The translations under genes and the position numbers were made by a program. Positions 10,001 to 19,055 of a DNA stretch of 25,357 nucleotides are shown here, piece by piece. How positions within the stretch are numbered: the stretch's first letter is position 1; the number at the start of each line of letters is the position of its first letter. The DNA is from Spirochaetota bacterium (GTDB taxonomy: Bacteria > Spirochaetota > Spirochaetia > DSM-27196 > PWMO01): contig JAAAOH010000222.1 in NCBI GenBank assembly GCA_009908925.1, forward strand, positions 1-25,357, written 5' to 3'. The notes beneath the pieces were generated by a model. The model had not been told where the DNA came from. It did no database searches and worked only from the letters and a program-made list of their open reading frames with translations.

Positions 10001-13000
10001 GTAATGTCGTCGAAGTGGAGAGCTTCTTCCGGCTAAGAGGCGCCCAGGTCTACGTGGGCGGAGGGGAGTCGTCGATTCTTCAGGGGGGCTTCGAGGAGCT
10101 TACGGTCTATCAGCCCGTTGGCGGGGGCCGGCGGAACTTCGTTTTGCAGGACGCGACGCTCGAAGTGAACAGCGGCGCCGTGAAGCTCAGCGTGGATGCT
10201 GCGTTCCAGGACGCACGGTTCATGCTCGCCGGCGCCGTCGAGCTCGAGACCATCTCAGGGGCCGGCGTCGGTGTCGTCGGGACACGAGACGGGAAGCCGT
10301 CGATGGGGGTTTTTCTCGCGGTGAGCGGGCTGAATATCCAGATCGGGCCCGTAACCGTGGATGAGCTCGGAGGGGGGTTCTTCGTCAATCCGGCGGACGG
10401 AGACATGGCCCTCGTTCGCTCGGTGGCGGGCTTCGAAACGGAGGAGGTGGACGCCAAGGTAGCGGAGTATCGCCCCTCAGGTGATTCGAGCTCCTTCGCG
10501 GTGATGGTGCTGGGCGGGTTATACGTCGGCGACGAGTCGCTGATTTCTGGGCGGGCTCTCATCGCCGTGACCGAAAACCTGTTCAGGCTCGACGCCGAGG
10601 TCTCCTTTGCCGGTGGGATTCTGGAGGGCGCAGCCTACCTCGTTGCGAGCTGGGATCCTCTCTACACCGAGGGGGCCGTGAACATCGACGTCAATCTGGC
10701 CGGGCTCGTGACCGGCGGCGCGGACATCGACTTCTACGCCTACGGTGGCGGAGTCTGGGGATTCAGCGGCAACGTCAAGCTCTCGGTCCTGGGCTTCATC
10801 TCGGCCAACAGCACCCTGTTCGCCGGAAGCCCCGGCTTCTTCTTCGAAACCAGTGTCTCCCTGGAGATAGACCTCGCCATCCTCTCCGGCAAGCTCGAGG
10901 TCGGGGGCATGTTCTGGTACCACGCGACGCCCGACCCCCCGACCTTCGGCGCTTACGCGGAGATCGTAGCGAGCGCGAGCTTCCTCAAGGGGCTCGTAGC
11001 GGCCGAGGTGGGCATGGAAGGGGCCCTCATCAAGGCCGAGGACTTCATCTTCTACCAGGTCGGCACCTTCAAGCTCAAGCTGCTATGGACGACGGTCTTC
11101 GACGGAAGCATGTGGGTGGCCGCAACCTCTTCGGGCTTCGAAGGAGGGAAAGGCCGCAACGCGGAATACGAGGGCATCATGGAAGATGCCCGCAACATGG
11201 CCGACGACATGCTCGAGCAGAAGGAGGAGCTCGAGGAGAAGCTGCGGGAGGCGCGACTCGCCATGCTCCGGCTGAGCGAGGAGCAACGCGAAGCCGCCGG
11301 GACGGCGCTGTTATCCACCGCGGACTTCACCGGGGCGTTCGTTCGCGAAGCGTTCGAGCGTATCGAGGTCGATCGTTGGCGGGACTACCCCGAGCCGTGG
11401 GGTGGGCTGCCGCCGCCGATGGAGCTCATCTACGCCCGCATCAACGAGCAGGCGGAGCTTCACGACCGCAGGCAGGAGCTCGAGTCGCGGGAGAGGGCTC
11501 TCGAGGCGAGGATCGAGGCGCTCGAGGTGCTGCATAACGATGTTGTTGCGCGCATCGAGGACTACGAGGACATCCTCGTGCAGCCGCTGCCCAACGTGCG
11601 GGATCTCGGGCGACTCGGAAATCCGTTCCGGGAGTTCACCGAAGCCGAGGTGGAGGGTGAAGAGGGCCCGCAGACCGTCGTGTCCGGTGTGCGCTTCAGC
11701 GAGCGAGAAGCCGAGCGCCGCCGCGAGAGCTTCGGTGACGTCGTCGAGGACTTTGCGGAGTACCAGGAGGCGTTCATCGAGCAGGCCGGCGTCATCGACG
11801 GGCGGCTTCAGCAGCTCGACGAGCTCCTCTATCGCACCGACATGAGTCTCCGAGATCTGGCGGAGGAGTACGCCGGTACATATGAAGAGATGGGAAGCTA
11901 TGTGGAGGACTTCGTCGGCTATCAGAGCGCCGCAGCGCGGGAGGCGGAGGAGAGCCTCGAGGTCATCGAACGGGGGGTCACGGCCACCGAGGTGCGCGAC
12001 GTCCTCAACCAGAAGGCCACGCGATTCTCGCCGGTTCCCGGGTTCGGTGACGGCGATCGCTCGGATCTTTCGAGATGGAACCGGCGAAGGCTCGCCCTCA
12101 TAAACACGCTGCTCGAGGCAGGCGGCGCCGAGGAGTCCCATGATCCAGGTGACGCCCTCGACGGGGTGCCACCGCAGAACGCGTTCGTCGTTTTCGGGCT
12201 CGAGCTGTGGTGGGAGATCCCGCGGGAGGGGTTCCGTGCCGTCTCCGAGGATGCGCCCGAAAACGCTCGGGCCGCCATCTATGACTACGGCGAGCGGGCC
12301 GGCGAGTTCCGCTCCTCGTGGGCCGAGGCTACCGCCGCACTCGACCGCGTGTACAATCGGAAGGCCCGCCTCTACGGAGTACTCTACGAGGTCTACGACC
12401 AGCTTGCCGAGTACGGCTCCGGTATGATCGGCATCGGCCCGCTCGGAGACGCAACCGGGTTCGACGGCCTCGCTGCGAACGGGCTCGCGTTCCGGACCGA
12501 TGCCGTCTCAGACGCGGTCCTCGGCGAGGCCGTGGCACCGCCGGCCGGCACCGGCCTCCCCGAGCCGGGTGTCGTGGGTCCGCTCTCGCCGCTCGGGACC
12601 GGCGACGGGCCGCGGGTGCCCCTCGGCCCGCAGGTGCCCCTCGGCCCGCAGGTGCCCCTCGGCCCGCGCAACGGTGCCAACGAACGGACGCGAACGAGGG
12701 CCGAAGTCGTGCTTGCTCAGTTCACCGGCGGTGGACCGACCGTCACGACCGAATCCGAGGATGCCTTCTCGGATATAGAGCTTGGCTCCGGCGAGGGCGG
12801 ACTCGAAATACCGGACTCGGGCGCTCTCGACCGTGACCTCGGTGACGAAATCGGTCCTGAGCTTCCCACCGAATACGTGCCGGTTCGCAAATACTTCGGT
12901 TTCAAGCGGGCGGAAACCTACCCCTATCTCGGGGCTCCACGCGTGCGGGAGGTCGACGGCCGCGTAAGCAGCAACTCGCCCGGCATCGCCCACCTTTTCG

Positions 13001-15039
13001 TGACGGTCGAGGCCGAGCACGAGATAGGAGTCGTCGAGTACGCGTACCGGCTCACGCCGCTCGCCGATCGCGAAGCCACAGGCTCTGCCTCGCCCGGATC
13101 AACGGGTGATCCCACTGTCACGACCGGCGGAGACGGTCTCGACAGCGTCGGTGGCGGTGGGCTGTCGGGATCGATCGGCACCGACCCGGGATTCGCGCGC
13201 CTGTGGAGCTCCGCCTCCGTGGACGATCGCCCGGAGCTTCGCGTCAGCTGGCCCTGGTTCTCGATCGGCTCGCGAAACGAGCTCCACGAGATTCTCTTCG
13301 AGCGTCTCGTCCGTAGCTCCGACGACGACGAGGGTCCCCACCGTTACACGCTCGCGCTTCGCACCCGCGGCGCCGGCGGTCGAGCCATCGTGCGCCGGGT
13401 GCCGATTCAGGTCGAGTTTTTCGACGGCAGCCTCAAGGTACACCACATCGACGATTCGGATGCGACGCCGCCGACGGCTCCGGCGGTGGAGGTCGACCCC
13501 TACGTCACCCGGATCGATCGCGTCTACGCCTCCTGGGAAGCCTCGGACTTCGAGTCCGGGATACAGTCCTACGAGTACGCGATCGGCACCTTCGACCCCG
13601 AAGCTGCGGAGGAGACTACCGCGAGTGGTGCGCCCGCGCGTGACGTCCTCGACTGGACCGGAGCAGCCAGGCGAACCGAGGTCAACATCCGCGGACTCAC
13701 CCTCGAGCAGGGTGAGCGGTACGTGGTGAGCGTGCGGGCGACGAACGGCGTCGGTCGCACCGCCGTGGGGACCTCCTCGCCTTTCCTCGTCGACACGACA
13801 GCACCGGTCGGCCTCGAGATCGCCGAGGTATCCCAGCGAAGCGCAGGCGAGCACGCGAATACCCTCGAGTTCGCCTTCGAGCCGGCGAGCGACCCGGAAG
13901 CCGGTGTGCTCAAGCATGAGATTGCCGTCGGAACGGGCGAGCTTCGGTCCGATCTCGTTGAGTGGACCGAGATGGAGGCACGATCAGGCTACGTCGTCGA
14001 CGTCCCCGCCGAAGCCGGATCGTCGATTTACTTCTCCGTCCGGGCCATCAACAACGCAGGCGGCGTCGCCGAGGAGAGCCACGAGCTCGTCTTCACCTAC
14101 GACGATTCAACGCCGCCAACGGATCCGAACCCCCGAACGCGACCGCGACTGTTCAGCTCGGACACCGAGACGCTGTCGCTTCTGTGGGGCCCGCCTGAGG
14201 ATCCGGAGTCCGGCGTCGTTATGGTCGAGTACGGCCTCGGCTCGAGTACGGAGGTCGCGAATGTCGTCTCCTTTACGCCCACCGAGCGCCACGCTCCGCC
14301 GGTCGTCGTGGGGGCACCCCTCTCCGGGGACGGAGCGGGTGACGGCGTGCCCGGCTTCGACGGCCCGTCTCCATCGGAAGTATCCGGTCGGGTGGACCTC
14401 GAGGGGCTCCGGCTTGCCGACGGTCGTGACTACTACGGTCTCGTTCGCGTCACCAACGGCGCAGGAAGGTCGGTGATCTACGCAAGCGAGCCACTCACGA
14501 TCGATCTCACCGGCCCCACCGGCGTGACGGTGGATGCGCCGGCGCAGATCGACTCCACGGAGCGCTTTTCGTTCGAGCTCGAAGCCGCGGACGCCGAAAG
14601 CGGGGTCCGGCACTTCTCCTACGTCATCGGATTGGTCGGCCGGGTAAGCCAGGTACGCGAGGGACCGGCGCGACTCGCCGGGTGGGTTTCCGACGGTGTG
14701 TTCTCGGGCTCGATCGAGGGCGCCGCCCCGGCACCGGAGCCCGCGGTCGAGCCGGAGATCGACGTGCCGCCGATCGAAGGGCCGGACCCCTTCGAGACAG
14801 GCGAGGTCGACATCGTGTACCGAAGCGGAGCCACCGAGTTCGAGGGCGCTCCGCCCTCCCGGATAGACGTTGACGTTGAGGCAGTACTCGATCGCGGCGT
14901 GCTGCGCAGAAACGGTCGATATGCGTTGAAGGTTATCGTGACCAACGGGGCCGGCGTCGCAACGGCCAGCAACATCGTCTACATCGAGGTCGCGCCGAGC
15001 GCGATTCAGCAGTGGTTCCGTGATCTGTTTGGAGGCTGA
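7033..15039 (+). CDS. Giant secreted multidomain protein (2668 aa; FN3/Ig-like, beta-rich core, coiled coils)
   Basis: A signal peptide covers residues 1-24 (ends VGAGA, mature QPPAP). Residues 28-245 hold two FN3-like domains and 250-480 Ig-like beta domains. Residues 480-1370 form a long beta-rich, Gly/Ser/Asp-rich region with amphipathic strands. Residues 1376-1423, 1467-1513 and 1553-1640 are predicted coiled coils (DMLEQKEELEEKLREARL, for example). A low-complexity VPLGPQ repeat lies near 1862-1879. Residues about 2143-2668 contain four FN3-like repeats, each with a D-x-E-[SA]-G-[VI] signature (DFESGI, DPEAGV, DPESGV, DAESGV). No enzyme motif or transmembrane anchor was recognised. GAGGAG at 7022-7027 lies 5 nt before the GTG start; ATG 7045 is an alternative. 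TATGAT at 6996-7001 could be a weak internal -10 box. The role is probably structural or adhesive at the cell surface or in the periplasm. It is followed after 2 nt by another FN3 protein. Confidence 0.85.
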   Translation: MRAHMLRVAAATCVCLSLAVGAGAQPPAPDNVRDGSGSDVDYLTSTSSYPTNWDGVDWSDYEDDAKKYRLRLVSRELGDDIRDVEVPSASGTTDNPPTRYTFTGLSLNHNEEYYVEVRAIGVSAQEEESAPVDSDGVLIDVEAPSLVDIAPDGGTIGETSIPLSWEFADETGGVEESGVDSYDVEVKDGDWSWRRLQTRTSRTSLDFAASFGDRYRFRVRARDEAGNVSAFAETGEVQVASLSGGFLLSARPEILEFARDESAKDATLSFTLSGVASLSLTSIRIDRRYPEPDRLEEGVPQSLSGTVRSGDTLTRSLEVSALDRSRAGDGPMRVTFRVSGLTPGGDRVEGNATVEVRFSEGLASSLTVRDVAIELPPSPYYVGDAVEGRIRIEATGSGTVEGEVTVDGSTTWATDPSFTAAVDGTTVIPIPSLLPTSSAGTHSVGIRISSPVVRTANTDYTVTAAESPFPPERLVLIPGVAELSTLDGTAEARSAPGAGYSEFAFTGTATLHLLSLGDVSVADAAVDGLIVRYPDTSSEPEIRGGTVSAEATGADPLAEAADGFLRVRSLSFEGRSGRPTDTLIASAALYLPRLGFELLLHDGFPVGEGGVRGISFSHSRSDAVVIEDLFGAEFRLHDAEGSDAISLEQDRAGDRYGISLSGSIAMEEKEGASSSMTEITTFRDLTFYTDGEVEGEIAFPAEYEIIPDYLYFDGIAVRGTDSALEMDLEGYVASLPKPLGDAGEARFSLTLDDEGNAEGGIAAINELEPDGEGHGLDGDDTEWELFLATLDLTYVGLGIVVNRGTINLDHSEIRVGFDAYLNLSDDSGEDEARRVGFGDLNSAGDFEGGLRIGMDGGVTFHEASHISVIEDERIDLAALSISIARLSVKPDPFAFVFNGGFELGLDAVSGGINFEGLEVTLDGSVSGLSDAITGGELDIIDVVKVQVDEVEWSGGSGDDSGEAGPHTISFDKGTIAGSGEARTFGHEKDGNVVEVESFFRLRGAQVYVGGGESSILQGGFEELTVYQPVGGGRRNFVLQDATLEVNSGAVKLSVDAAFQDARFMLAGAVELETISGAGVGVVGTRDGKPSMGVFLAVSGLNIQIGPVTVDELGGGFFVNPADGDMALVRSVAGFETEEVDAKVAEYRPSGDSSSFAVMVLGGLYVGDESLISGRALIAVTENLFRLDAEVSFAGGILEGAAYLVASWDPLYTEGAVNIDVNLAGLVTGGADIDFYAYGGGVWGFSGNVKLSVLGFISANSTLFAGSPGFFFETSVSLEIDLAILSGKLEVGGMFWYHATPDPPTFGAYAEIVASASFLKGLVAAEVGMEGALIKAEDFIFYQVGTFKLKLLWTTVFDGSMWVAATSSGFEGGKGRNAEYEGIMEDARNMADDMLEQKEELEEKLREARLAMLRLSEEQREAAGTALLSTADFTGAFVREAFERIEVDRWRDYPEPWGGLPPPMELIYARINEQAELHDRRQELESRERALEARIEALEVLHNDVVARIEDYEDILVQPLPNVRDLGRLGNPFREFTEAEVEGEEGPQTVVSGVRFSEREAERRRESFGDVVEDFAEYQEAFIEQAGVIDGRLQQLDELLYRTDMSLRDLAEEYAGTYEEMGSYVEDFVGYQSAAAREAEESLEVIERGVTATEVRDVLNQKATRFSPVPGFGDGDRSDLSRWNRRRLALINTLLEAGGAEESHDPGDALDGVPPQNAFVVFGLELWWEIPREGFRAVSEDAPENARAAIYDYGERAGEFRSSWAEATAALDRVYNRKARLYGVLYEVYDQLAEYGSGMIGIGPLGDATGFDGLAANGLAFRTDAVSDAVLGEAVAPPAGTGLPEPGVVGPLSPLGTGDGPRVPLGPQVPLGPQVPLGPRNGANERTRTRAEVVLAQFTGGGPTVTTESEDAFSDIELGSGEGGLEIPDSGALDRDLGDEIGPELPTEYVPVRKYFGFKRAETYPYLGAPRVREVDGRVSSNSPGIAHLFVTVEAEHEIGVVEYAYRLTPLADREATGSASPGSTGDPTVTTGGDGLDSVGGGGLSGSIGTDPGFARLWSSASVDDRPELRVSWPWFSIGSRNELHEILFERLVRSSDDDEGPHRYTLALRTRGAGGRAIVRRVPIQVEFFDGSLKVHHIDDSDATPPTAPAVEVDPYVTRIDRVYASWEASDFESGIQSYEYAIGTFDPEAAEETTASGAPARDVLDWTGAARRTEVNIRGLTLEQGERYVVSVRATNGVGRTAVGTSSPFLVDTTAPVGLEIAEVSQRSAGEHANTLEFAFEPASDPEAGVLKHEIAVGTGELRSDLVEWTEMEARSGYVVDVPAEAGSSIYFSVRAINNAGGVAEESHELVFTYDDSTPPTDPNPRTRPRLFSSDTETLSLLWGPPEDPESGVVMVEYGLGSSTEVANVVSFTPTERHAPPVVVGAPLSGDGAGDGVPGFDGPSPSEVSGRVDLEGLRLADGRDYYGLVRVTNGAGRSVIYASEPLTIDLTGPTGVTVDAPAQIDSTERFSFELEAADAESGVRHFSYVIGLVGRVSQVREGPARLAGWVSDGVFSGSIEGAAPAPEPAVEPEIDVPPIEGPDPFETGEVDIVYRSGATEFEGAPPSRIDVDVEAVLDRGVLRRNGRYALKVIVTNGAGVATASNIVYIEVAPSAIQQWFRDLFGG
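12616..12669 (+). repeat. Three tandem 18-bp units inside the giant gene
   Basis: The unit GTGCCCCTCGGCCCGCAG occurs at 12616-12633 and 12634-12651, and a third time at 12652-12669 with its last two bases changed. It encodes VPLGPQ repeated in frame. A change of unit number would alter linker length by six residues without shifting the frame. Confidence 0.9.
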
Positions 15040-15041
15040 CA

Positions 15042-17111
15042 ATGAGAGCTACCCGTCCCTTAGAGAAGCGGAACGTGCGACGGCGGAGCCGTGCCAACTC
15101 ACAGGTGCCCCGGGCCACGATCGTCGCTCTGTTTGCGCTCACTCTCACGGTGTCGGGGCTCACGTCGCTCTCAGCCCAGGACGCACCGGCGGTATTCGTG
15201 CTTCCCGCCGGGAACACCGTAGAGATCATCCTCGGCGATGTCCCGCGAGAAGTCGAAGCCTTCACTGTCTCACGCATCGGACCGGATGATGAGGCGTACA
15301 CTCCGATAACGCCTGAGCCGGTCGCTCCGGTTGCAGATCCGCGCCGCGCTCGAGAGCTCATGGGTAACGACTTCCCGTGGATCGCACGACGAGTGGGTTC
15401 GGTAGATCCCGACGCGGTGTACCGAAAGCTCCTCGTCGACGATAACCTCGCCGTTCCGCTCTCCCTCGTGAGTCCCGGTTTGCGGAACGCCATGGGCCTC
15501 GGTTTCAGCGATCCCACGGTGCGAACGGGGGAGACCTATCGGTATCGGATCGCACTCATCGACTACCGCGGGGAAACCCTCGACACCGTGCAGGAGGAAG
15601 TGACGGCGGGCCCCCCGGCTTCACCCGAGGCGCCGCAGGACGTGAGCGCGGAGGCGGGAGACCGCGAAGTCGTCGTTCGGTGGGAGTACCCGGTGTATCG
15701 CGGAGGGACCTCCGACACTGCGGTCGGCTTTCTCGTCTATCGCCGTTCGGGAGACCAACGACGGCTGGTGAGTGAAGCCCCCGTGCTCCGGATCGAGGGC
15801 TATCTGACCTTCATCGACCGGGAAGTCGAGGAGGGCGTCGAGTACCGCTACGAGGTGGAGACCGTCACCATGGTCGAGGCACGTAGCGAGGCGGCGGTGA
15901 GCAACGCCGTCACTCCGACCGACAGTCGTGTTCCGCTCGTCCCGGAGGACCTTACCGCCTCCGAGCAGGGAGAAGCCGTGCGCCTGGTCTGGCGGATCTC
16001 GCCGGAGCCCGATGTTGCGGGGTACAACGTGTTTCGCTCATCGCGCCTGAAGGGAGATTTCGAGCAGATAAACGAAGAGCTTGTCTCCGTGGGCCAGCCG
16101 AGCTACGTGGACGCCGACGTCTCCGGTGGCGACCCGTACTACTACCGCGTGAGCGCTCTGGATACCGCGGGGAACGAGAGCCCGCAGTCAGGGGTGGCCG
16201 TCCTGACACCCGCCGACGACACGCCTCCGGGCGCCCTTGCCGGGGTCGAGCTGCGGGTGGAGGACGAGTCCCGCGCAGTCACGCTGACCTGGCCTGCCGC
16301 CGGGGAGGAGGATCTCGAAGGCTATTTCATCTATCGCGGCGAGACCCGGGACGAGCTCGTGCGGCTTCAGGCGCGGCCCCTCACGCCGAGCGATGAGCCG
16401 ACGTTCACCGATGCCGGCTTCGAGGACCGGGGACTTCGCCCCGGTGCCTCCCTGGTCTACGCCGTAGCTGCCGTGGATTCCTCGTTCAATGTGGGCCCGA
16501 AGGCCTTTGCCGAGGCCGAGATCCCCGACAACGACCCTCCGCCGGCGCCCTACTCCCTGTCGGCGAGACCGTCGGACGACGGCGGTGTGGTCCTCAGGTG
16601 GCACGGCACGACCGTTACGGATCTCGAGGGCCACCGCATATACCGAAGGACTGCTGACGGTGCCTCCGACGATTTCGAGCTCGTCCACATCGCGCCGGCG
16701 GGTTCCGCGATGTGGGAGGACGCGGAGGTCGACCGGGGACAACCGTACGCCTATCGCCTGACCCATGTGGACGAGGCCGGAAACGAGAGCAAACCCAGCA
16801 ACGAGGCCGAGCTCGTACCTACCGACCTGAGGGCGCCCTCCGCGCCCGGCGGCGTCCGTACGGAGGAAGCGGAGCGGGGCGGCGTCATCGTCTCCTGGGA
16901 AACTCCCGGGGAGGGGGACGTACTCGGATACAGGGTGTACCGTGCGCCCTATCCCGGCGGCCCTCGCAGGGAAATCACCGAGGAGCCCGTCGCCGATACC
17001 GAATACGAAGACCGCTCGGGTCGCCTGGCTAACCACTACAGCGTCTCGGCTGTCGATACTTCGGGAAACGAGGGGCCGCCTCAGCCTCAAGAGACCGTCG
17101 ATGACGAGTGA
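15042..17111 (+). CDS. Exported protein with about five FN3-type repeats
   Basis: This is a 689-aa protein. A long basic N-region (RPLEKRNVRRRSR) precedes a hydrophobic stretch ending LTSLSA, so a signal peptide is likely with cleavage near residue 46. After a domain of about 130 residues, five FN3-like repeats follow (starting near residues 187, 288, 390, 490 and 590). The last four share a D-[LV]-x-G-[YH]-x-[VI]-[YF]-R strand signature (DVAGYNVFR, DLEGYFIYR, DLEGHRIYR, DVLGYRVYR). No catalytic motif is seen. GGAGG at 15031-15035 lies 6 nt before the ATG. The start is 2 nt after the giant gene's stop, and the 3' end overlaps the next gene by 11 nt, so translation is probably coupled. It is probably a structural or binding partner of the giant protein. 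Confidence 0.85.
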   Translation: MRATRPLEKRNVRRRSRANSQVPRATIVALFALTLTVSGLTSLSAQDAPAVFVLPAGNTVEIILGDVPREVEAFTVSRIGPDDEAYTPITPEPVAPVADPRRARELMGNDFPWIARRVGSVDPDAVYRKLLVDDNLAVPLSLVSPGLRNAMGLGFSDPTVRTGETYRYRIALIDYRGETLDTVQEEVTAGPPASPEAPQDVSAEAGDREVVVRWEYPVYRGGTSDTAVGFLVYRRSGDQRRLVSEAPVLRIEGYLTFIDREVEEGVEYRYEVETVTMVEARSEAAVSNAVTPTDSRVPLVPEDLTASEQGEAVRLVWRISPEPDVAGYNVFRSSRLKGDFEQINEELVSVGQPSYVDADVSGGDPYYYRVSALDTAGNESPQSGVAVLTPADDTPPGALAGVELRVEDESRAVTLTWPAAGEEDLEGYFIYRGETRDELVRLQARPLTPSDEPTFTDAGFEDRGLRPGASLVYAVAAVDSSFNVGPKAFAEAEIPDNDPPPAPYSLSARPSDDGGVVLRWHGTTVTDLEGHRIYRRTADGASDDFELVHIAPAGSAMWEDAEVDRGQPYAYRLTHVDEAGNESKPSNEAELVPTDLRAPSAPGGVRTEEAERGGVIVSWETPGEGDVLGYRVYRAPYPGGPRREITEEPVADTEYEDRSGRLANHYSVSAVDTSGNEGPPQPQETVDDE

Positions 17112-18993
17112 ACGCAGCCGGGCAATGCAGCTTCGACTCTCGGTCGTGCCTGTGCTGATTGCCCTGCTCGCCGCTCCGCCCGGTGCGTTCGGGCAGGAAT
17201 CAGACGGAGACGGCACGGGCGGCGTCCGGATCGTGCGAACGCTCCCCGAAACGGGTGAGAACACGACACGTGCCACCTGGACACCTCCGCGGCCGACGCC
17301 GGCGCAGACCGTCCTCCGGGCCGAACCGCCGACTGAGCTCTCCGGACGGATTGCGGTCGGGAGCACCGGTGGTATCGATCCCGAAGGTGAGCAACAGTTC
17401 GGTATGGCTGCCGACTCACGGCTGTCCCTTGTGCAGCCGCTCGGCGCGGACGCGGCCATGGAGATCGAGGGAGAGGCTAAGCGTCACGTATCGATCCGTG
17501 AAACGCGCGAGCTGTACGGTGGAGGCATCGCTGTGACCGCCGAGCGGGCAGATGTCGGCATCGACGGACAGTACGAGCTCAGCGAGACCGGGGGCGAGGA
17601 GGTCGACGAAGATGTCGAAGGAATGAGCGTCGGGCTCGAGACGGAGCTCGCCTACCTCGAGACGCTTCCGATCACGCTCGGCGGATCGTACGCCTATGAT
17701 TCCGCCCACGAGAACGACACCCGAGTCGAGTCCCGGCAGGAGCTCCGTGGTGAAGTGGCGGCCGAAGGCACCGTGGGGGAGAGCGACGTCAGTGCGTCGG
17801 TGCGTGCAGAGCAACTCACGGACGATGAGGACGACCTGGAGATCACGAACACCGGCGCCGCGCTTGCGACGACCCTGCCGCTGTCGGATGTCTTCTCGCT
17901 TCGTCCCGACATAGCGGCGAGCTACTCCGACACCGTCTACACGGAGGAGTCGAGCTCCCTCGAGACCGTGAGCCTCGACGCACGCCTCGGTTTTCTTTTC
18001 CCGCTCAGCGAAGAGCTCCTGCTTCGAGTGGTACCGGGAAGCGTGAACCGCTGGAACAGTCAGGCCGGGGAGGTGCCCGAGGGCGAGGAGGCGGACGACT
18101 ACGAGCTCACCCTGTCCGCCCTCGCCAGGGCGGAGTACCGTGATGAGGAAGGGCCCAGCGCGGATGGTGAGTACGAGGTGCTCGATGTCGTTGAGGGCGG
18201 CCGAACCCATCGCGCGACTACATCGGTAGGCTGGGATGCGCCCGAAGAGGAGGCCGCAACGCTCGACTCTGTCTCCGCCCGGGGGCGCCTCGTGTTCGTC
18301 AACGACGATGAAGACAGTGCACGAACCCGGGACCATTCGTGGAGAGCGTCCGTGCGGTTGATTCCCGTCACTTCGATGCGAATCGAGTCCGGCTACGACG
18401 GGTCATACCTGACCGAGGATACGGAAACGCTGACCCACACCGGCAGTCTCGACTACAGCCACGCCCCTTCAGATGCGTTCTCGTACGGTGGGGATGCCGA
18501 GCTCACCGCGACGCTTCGTTTCGAGGAACCGGATGAGCTGGAGCAGACCTACGGCTCCGAGGCGGAGATTGCGCCGCGAATCGGAGGCGGACGACCGGCG
18601 TTGAGCGTGCGTGAGGAGCTCGAGATCATTCGAGGGGCTGGCCCCGACGAGTATCTTTCTACCCTCTCCCCCGGCCTTTCCGTGCCCCTCGGCCGCCCTG
18701 TTCAGCTTCGATACGGGTTCGCATGGGAGTGGTACCGCACCGACCGCCGGGTCGAGAATTCCTACTCACACACCGCGGGCGCGAGCGTGGGCGTGGGCTC
18801 GCTCTCCTCTACCACGGAGTACCGGTACTCGCACGGCGACCGCAGGGAGCGGCACGATCTTTCGAGCGGTATTCAAGTGCGTTTCGGGGACGGATACAGC
18901 GTCGAAGGTGATGTCGAGTGGAGTCGCTACCGTGGGAACGGAGAGCTCCGAACACCTGTGGTCAGTACGATCCTCCTCGCACGGTCGTTTTAG
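17101..18993 (+). CDS. Outer-membrane beta-barrel-like protein
   Basis: From ATG 17101 the product is 630 aa. The frame is open further upstream, but those codons lie under the preceding gene. ATG 17125 is an alternative and gives a similar signal peptide (LSVVPVLIALLAAPPGAFG, then QE). The mature part is a long series of alternating polar and hydrophobic strands, many in pairs with acidic turns, from about residue 95 to the end. The protein ends LLARSF, and a C-terminal phenylalanine with alternating residues is typical of outer-membrane proteins assembled by BamA. The family was not recognised by name. An 11-nt overlap with the FN3 gene places it in the same transcript. It could anchor, export or cap the two large exported proteins (inference). 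Confidence 0.78.
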   Translation: MTSERSRAMQLRLSVVPVLIALLAAPPGAFGQESDGDGTGGVRIVRTLPETGENTTRATWTPPRPTPAQTVLRAEPPTELSGRIAVGSTGGIDPEGEQQFGMAADSRLSLVQPLGADAAMEIEGEAKRHVSIRETRELYGGGIAVTAERADVGIDGQYELSETGGEEVDEDVEGMSVGLETELAYLETLPITLGGSYAYDSAHENDTRVESRQELRGEVAAEGTVGESDVSASVRAEQLTDDEDDLEITNTGAALATTLPLSDVFSLRPDIAASYSDTVYTEESSSLETVSLDARLGFLFPLSEELLLRVVPGSVNRWNSQAGEVPEGEEADDYELTLSALARAEYRDEEGPSADGEYEVLDVVEGGRTHRATTSVGWDAPEEEAATLDSVSARGRLVFVNDDEDSARTRDHSWRASVRLIPVTSMRIESGYDGSYLTEDTETLTHTGSLDYSHAPSDAFSYGGDAELTATLRFEEPDELEQTYGSEAEIAPRIGGGRPALSVREELEIIRGAGPDEYLSTLSPGLSVPLGRPVQLRYGFAWEWYRTDRRVENSYSHTAGASVGVGSLSSTTEYRYSHGDRRERHDLSSGIQVRFGDGYSVEGDVEWSRYRGNGELRTPVVSTILLARSF

Positions 18994-19055
18994 AGTTCCG
19001 CGCCCTGGCTCTCGACCTGGGGGCGCGGCGCAGGGTGACTGGGGGGCGGTCCTTA

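Noticed and set aside
16188..17459. 423-codon minus-strand frame across the FN3/barrel junction (and similar ones at 11311-12141 and 14107-15042)
   Set aside because: These are antisense shadows with low-complexity Arg/Gly-rich products and no start signals.
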